DNA of 31,812 nt from an archaeon (lineage in GTDB: Archaea; Halobacteriota; Syntropharchaeia; Alkanophagales; Methanospirareceae): assembly GCA_030019325.1 (NCBI GenBank), contig JASEFB010000002.1, forward strand, positions 1-31,812, read 5' to 3'. Of this stretch, positions 31,419 through 31,812 are shown in pieces. The translations under genes and the position numbers were made by a program. Each line of letters opens with the position of its first letter. Position 1 is the first letter of the stretch. The notes under the pieces were generated by a model. The model had not been told where the DNA came from, did not search any database, and was given only the letters and a program-made list of their open reading frames with translations.

Positions 31419-31812
31419 ATGAAGGCACCAGAACGAATTACGGTAGCTATGGATGAAGAAACGTCCGAGGTGTTGAAAAAGATGAGAGACGAGTTAGGCG
31501 TATCACAGAGCGAGCTCATTCGCCAGGCGTTGAAGTTTTATGGCAAATACCGCGTGCTAATCGAGTCCGTAGAGGATAAGAAGATGTACACCCATGCCGA
31601 GATGCTGAAGGTTGGTGAGCATGTCATTGTCGATATCGATCATTGGTTGCTCTTCTTGCGGTTCATCGAAACGCACCCCGAGAAGGAGAAGTTTTGGGAA
31701 TTGAACAAACCGATATACGAGGCACATGCCGAGCAGTTCAAGCACAAATCGTATCGTGTCGAGGATGTGCTCAAACGACTCGAAGCGTGCAATTACTTTG
31801 CCGTCAACCACG
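31419..31812 (+). CDS. Ribbon-helix-helix (CopG-like) regulator, paralogue, runs off the window end
   Basis: ATG at 31419 opens a frame to the window end (131 residues seen). It starts with a ribbon-helix-helix (ERITVAMDEETSEVLKKMRD then LGVSQSELIRQALKFYGKYR) followed by GEHVIVDIDHWLLFLRFIET, FWELNKPIYEAHAEQFK and VLKRLEACNYFAVN. It aligns over its whole visible length with the protein at 15351-15896, including the unnamed C-terminal domain. A TATA-like TTTTTATATGC lies about 35 bp upstream of the ATG. Confidence 0.8.
   Translation, partial: MKAPERITVAMDEETSEVLKKMRDELGVSQSELIRQALKFYGKYRVLIESVEDKKMYTHAEMLKVGEHVIVDIDHWLLFLRFIETHPEKEKFWELNKPIYEAHAEQFKHKSYRVEDVLKRLEACNYFAVNH

Overview
The window comes from a methyl-coenzyme M reductase-dependent archaeon, i.e. 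a methanogen or an ANME-type methane/alkane oxidiser. The main evidence is a full-length atwA (Mcr activation component A2, 5066-6784). Archaeal-style translation signals, PadR/ArsR regulators, split ferredoxin-containing glutamate synthase genes, an archaeal MacB-type exporter with a COG1361 protein, and an archaeal tRNA-Glu agree with this. I suspect an ANME-1 (Methanophagales)-like lineage from the gene mix and the in-gene repeats, but this is inference.

Layout. 1-5000: accessory DNA with two transposase fragments, a methyltransferase, a secreted WHy-like protein, a flavin-reductase-like protein, two small AT-rich DNA-binding-like genes, a truncated alpha/beta hydrolase and a DUF72 protein. 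5066-7037: atwA, a GC-rich multi-hairpin repeat and tRNA-Glu(CTC). 7068-14838 (minus strand): a nitrogen-assimilation operon running glnA, FAD/Fe-S oxidase, glutamate synthase-like FMN protein I, FMN protein II, class-II glutamine amidotransferase. Its distal half is broken (internal deletion, frameshifts, purF remnant), and FMN protein I carries in-frame tandem repeats. 14934-16253: decayed material (ATP-pyrophosphatase-like remnant, IS630 fragment, truncated ArsR regulator) around an intact ribbon-helix-helix regulator.

16414-21482 is the most interesting part: a compact RiPP cluster. A 41-residue precursor has four Cys spaced CxxCxxCxxC (the spacing of thuricin H-type sactipeptides). It is followed by an attenuator-like hairpin, a radical SAM/SPASM maturase with an N-terminal PqqD/RRE-like domain, an ABC-2 ATPase and permease, a 79-residue membrane protein (candidate immunity protein) and a full-size ABC exporter. 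The divergent regulator upstream is truncated, but an intact paralogue sits at 22220-22531 and both share the palindrome TTACATATGTAA. A truncated ABC ATPase follows the intact regulator.

22681-26960: a MacB-like ABC exporter operon (ATPase, COG1361 protein, FtsX-like permease, tiny membrane protein) and a PadR/DUF1700 pair. 27072-31231: guaA (with an in-frame insertion of the multi-hairpin repeat), hisF, a HEPN-like/small-protein pair and hisH. The window ends inside a paralogue of the ribbon-helix-helix regulator.

Two palindromic repeat families recur, in genes and between genes: a 39-bp AT-rich hairpin unit and a GC-rich multi-hairpin element. Both are tolerated in frame inside essential metabolic enzymes. 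Several frameshifts fall at homopolymers, so some 'pseudogenes' could be assembly or sequencing errors.
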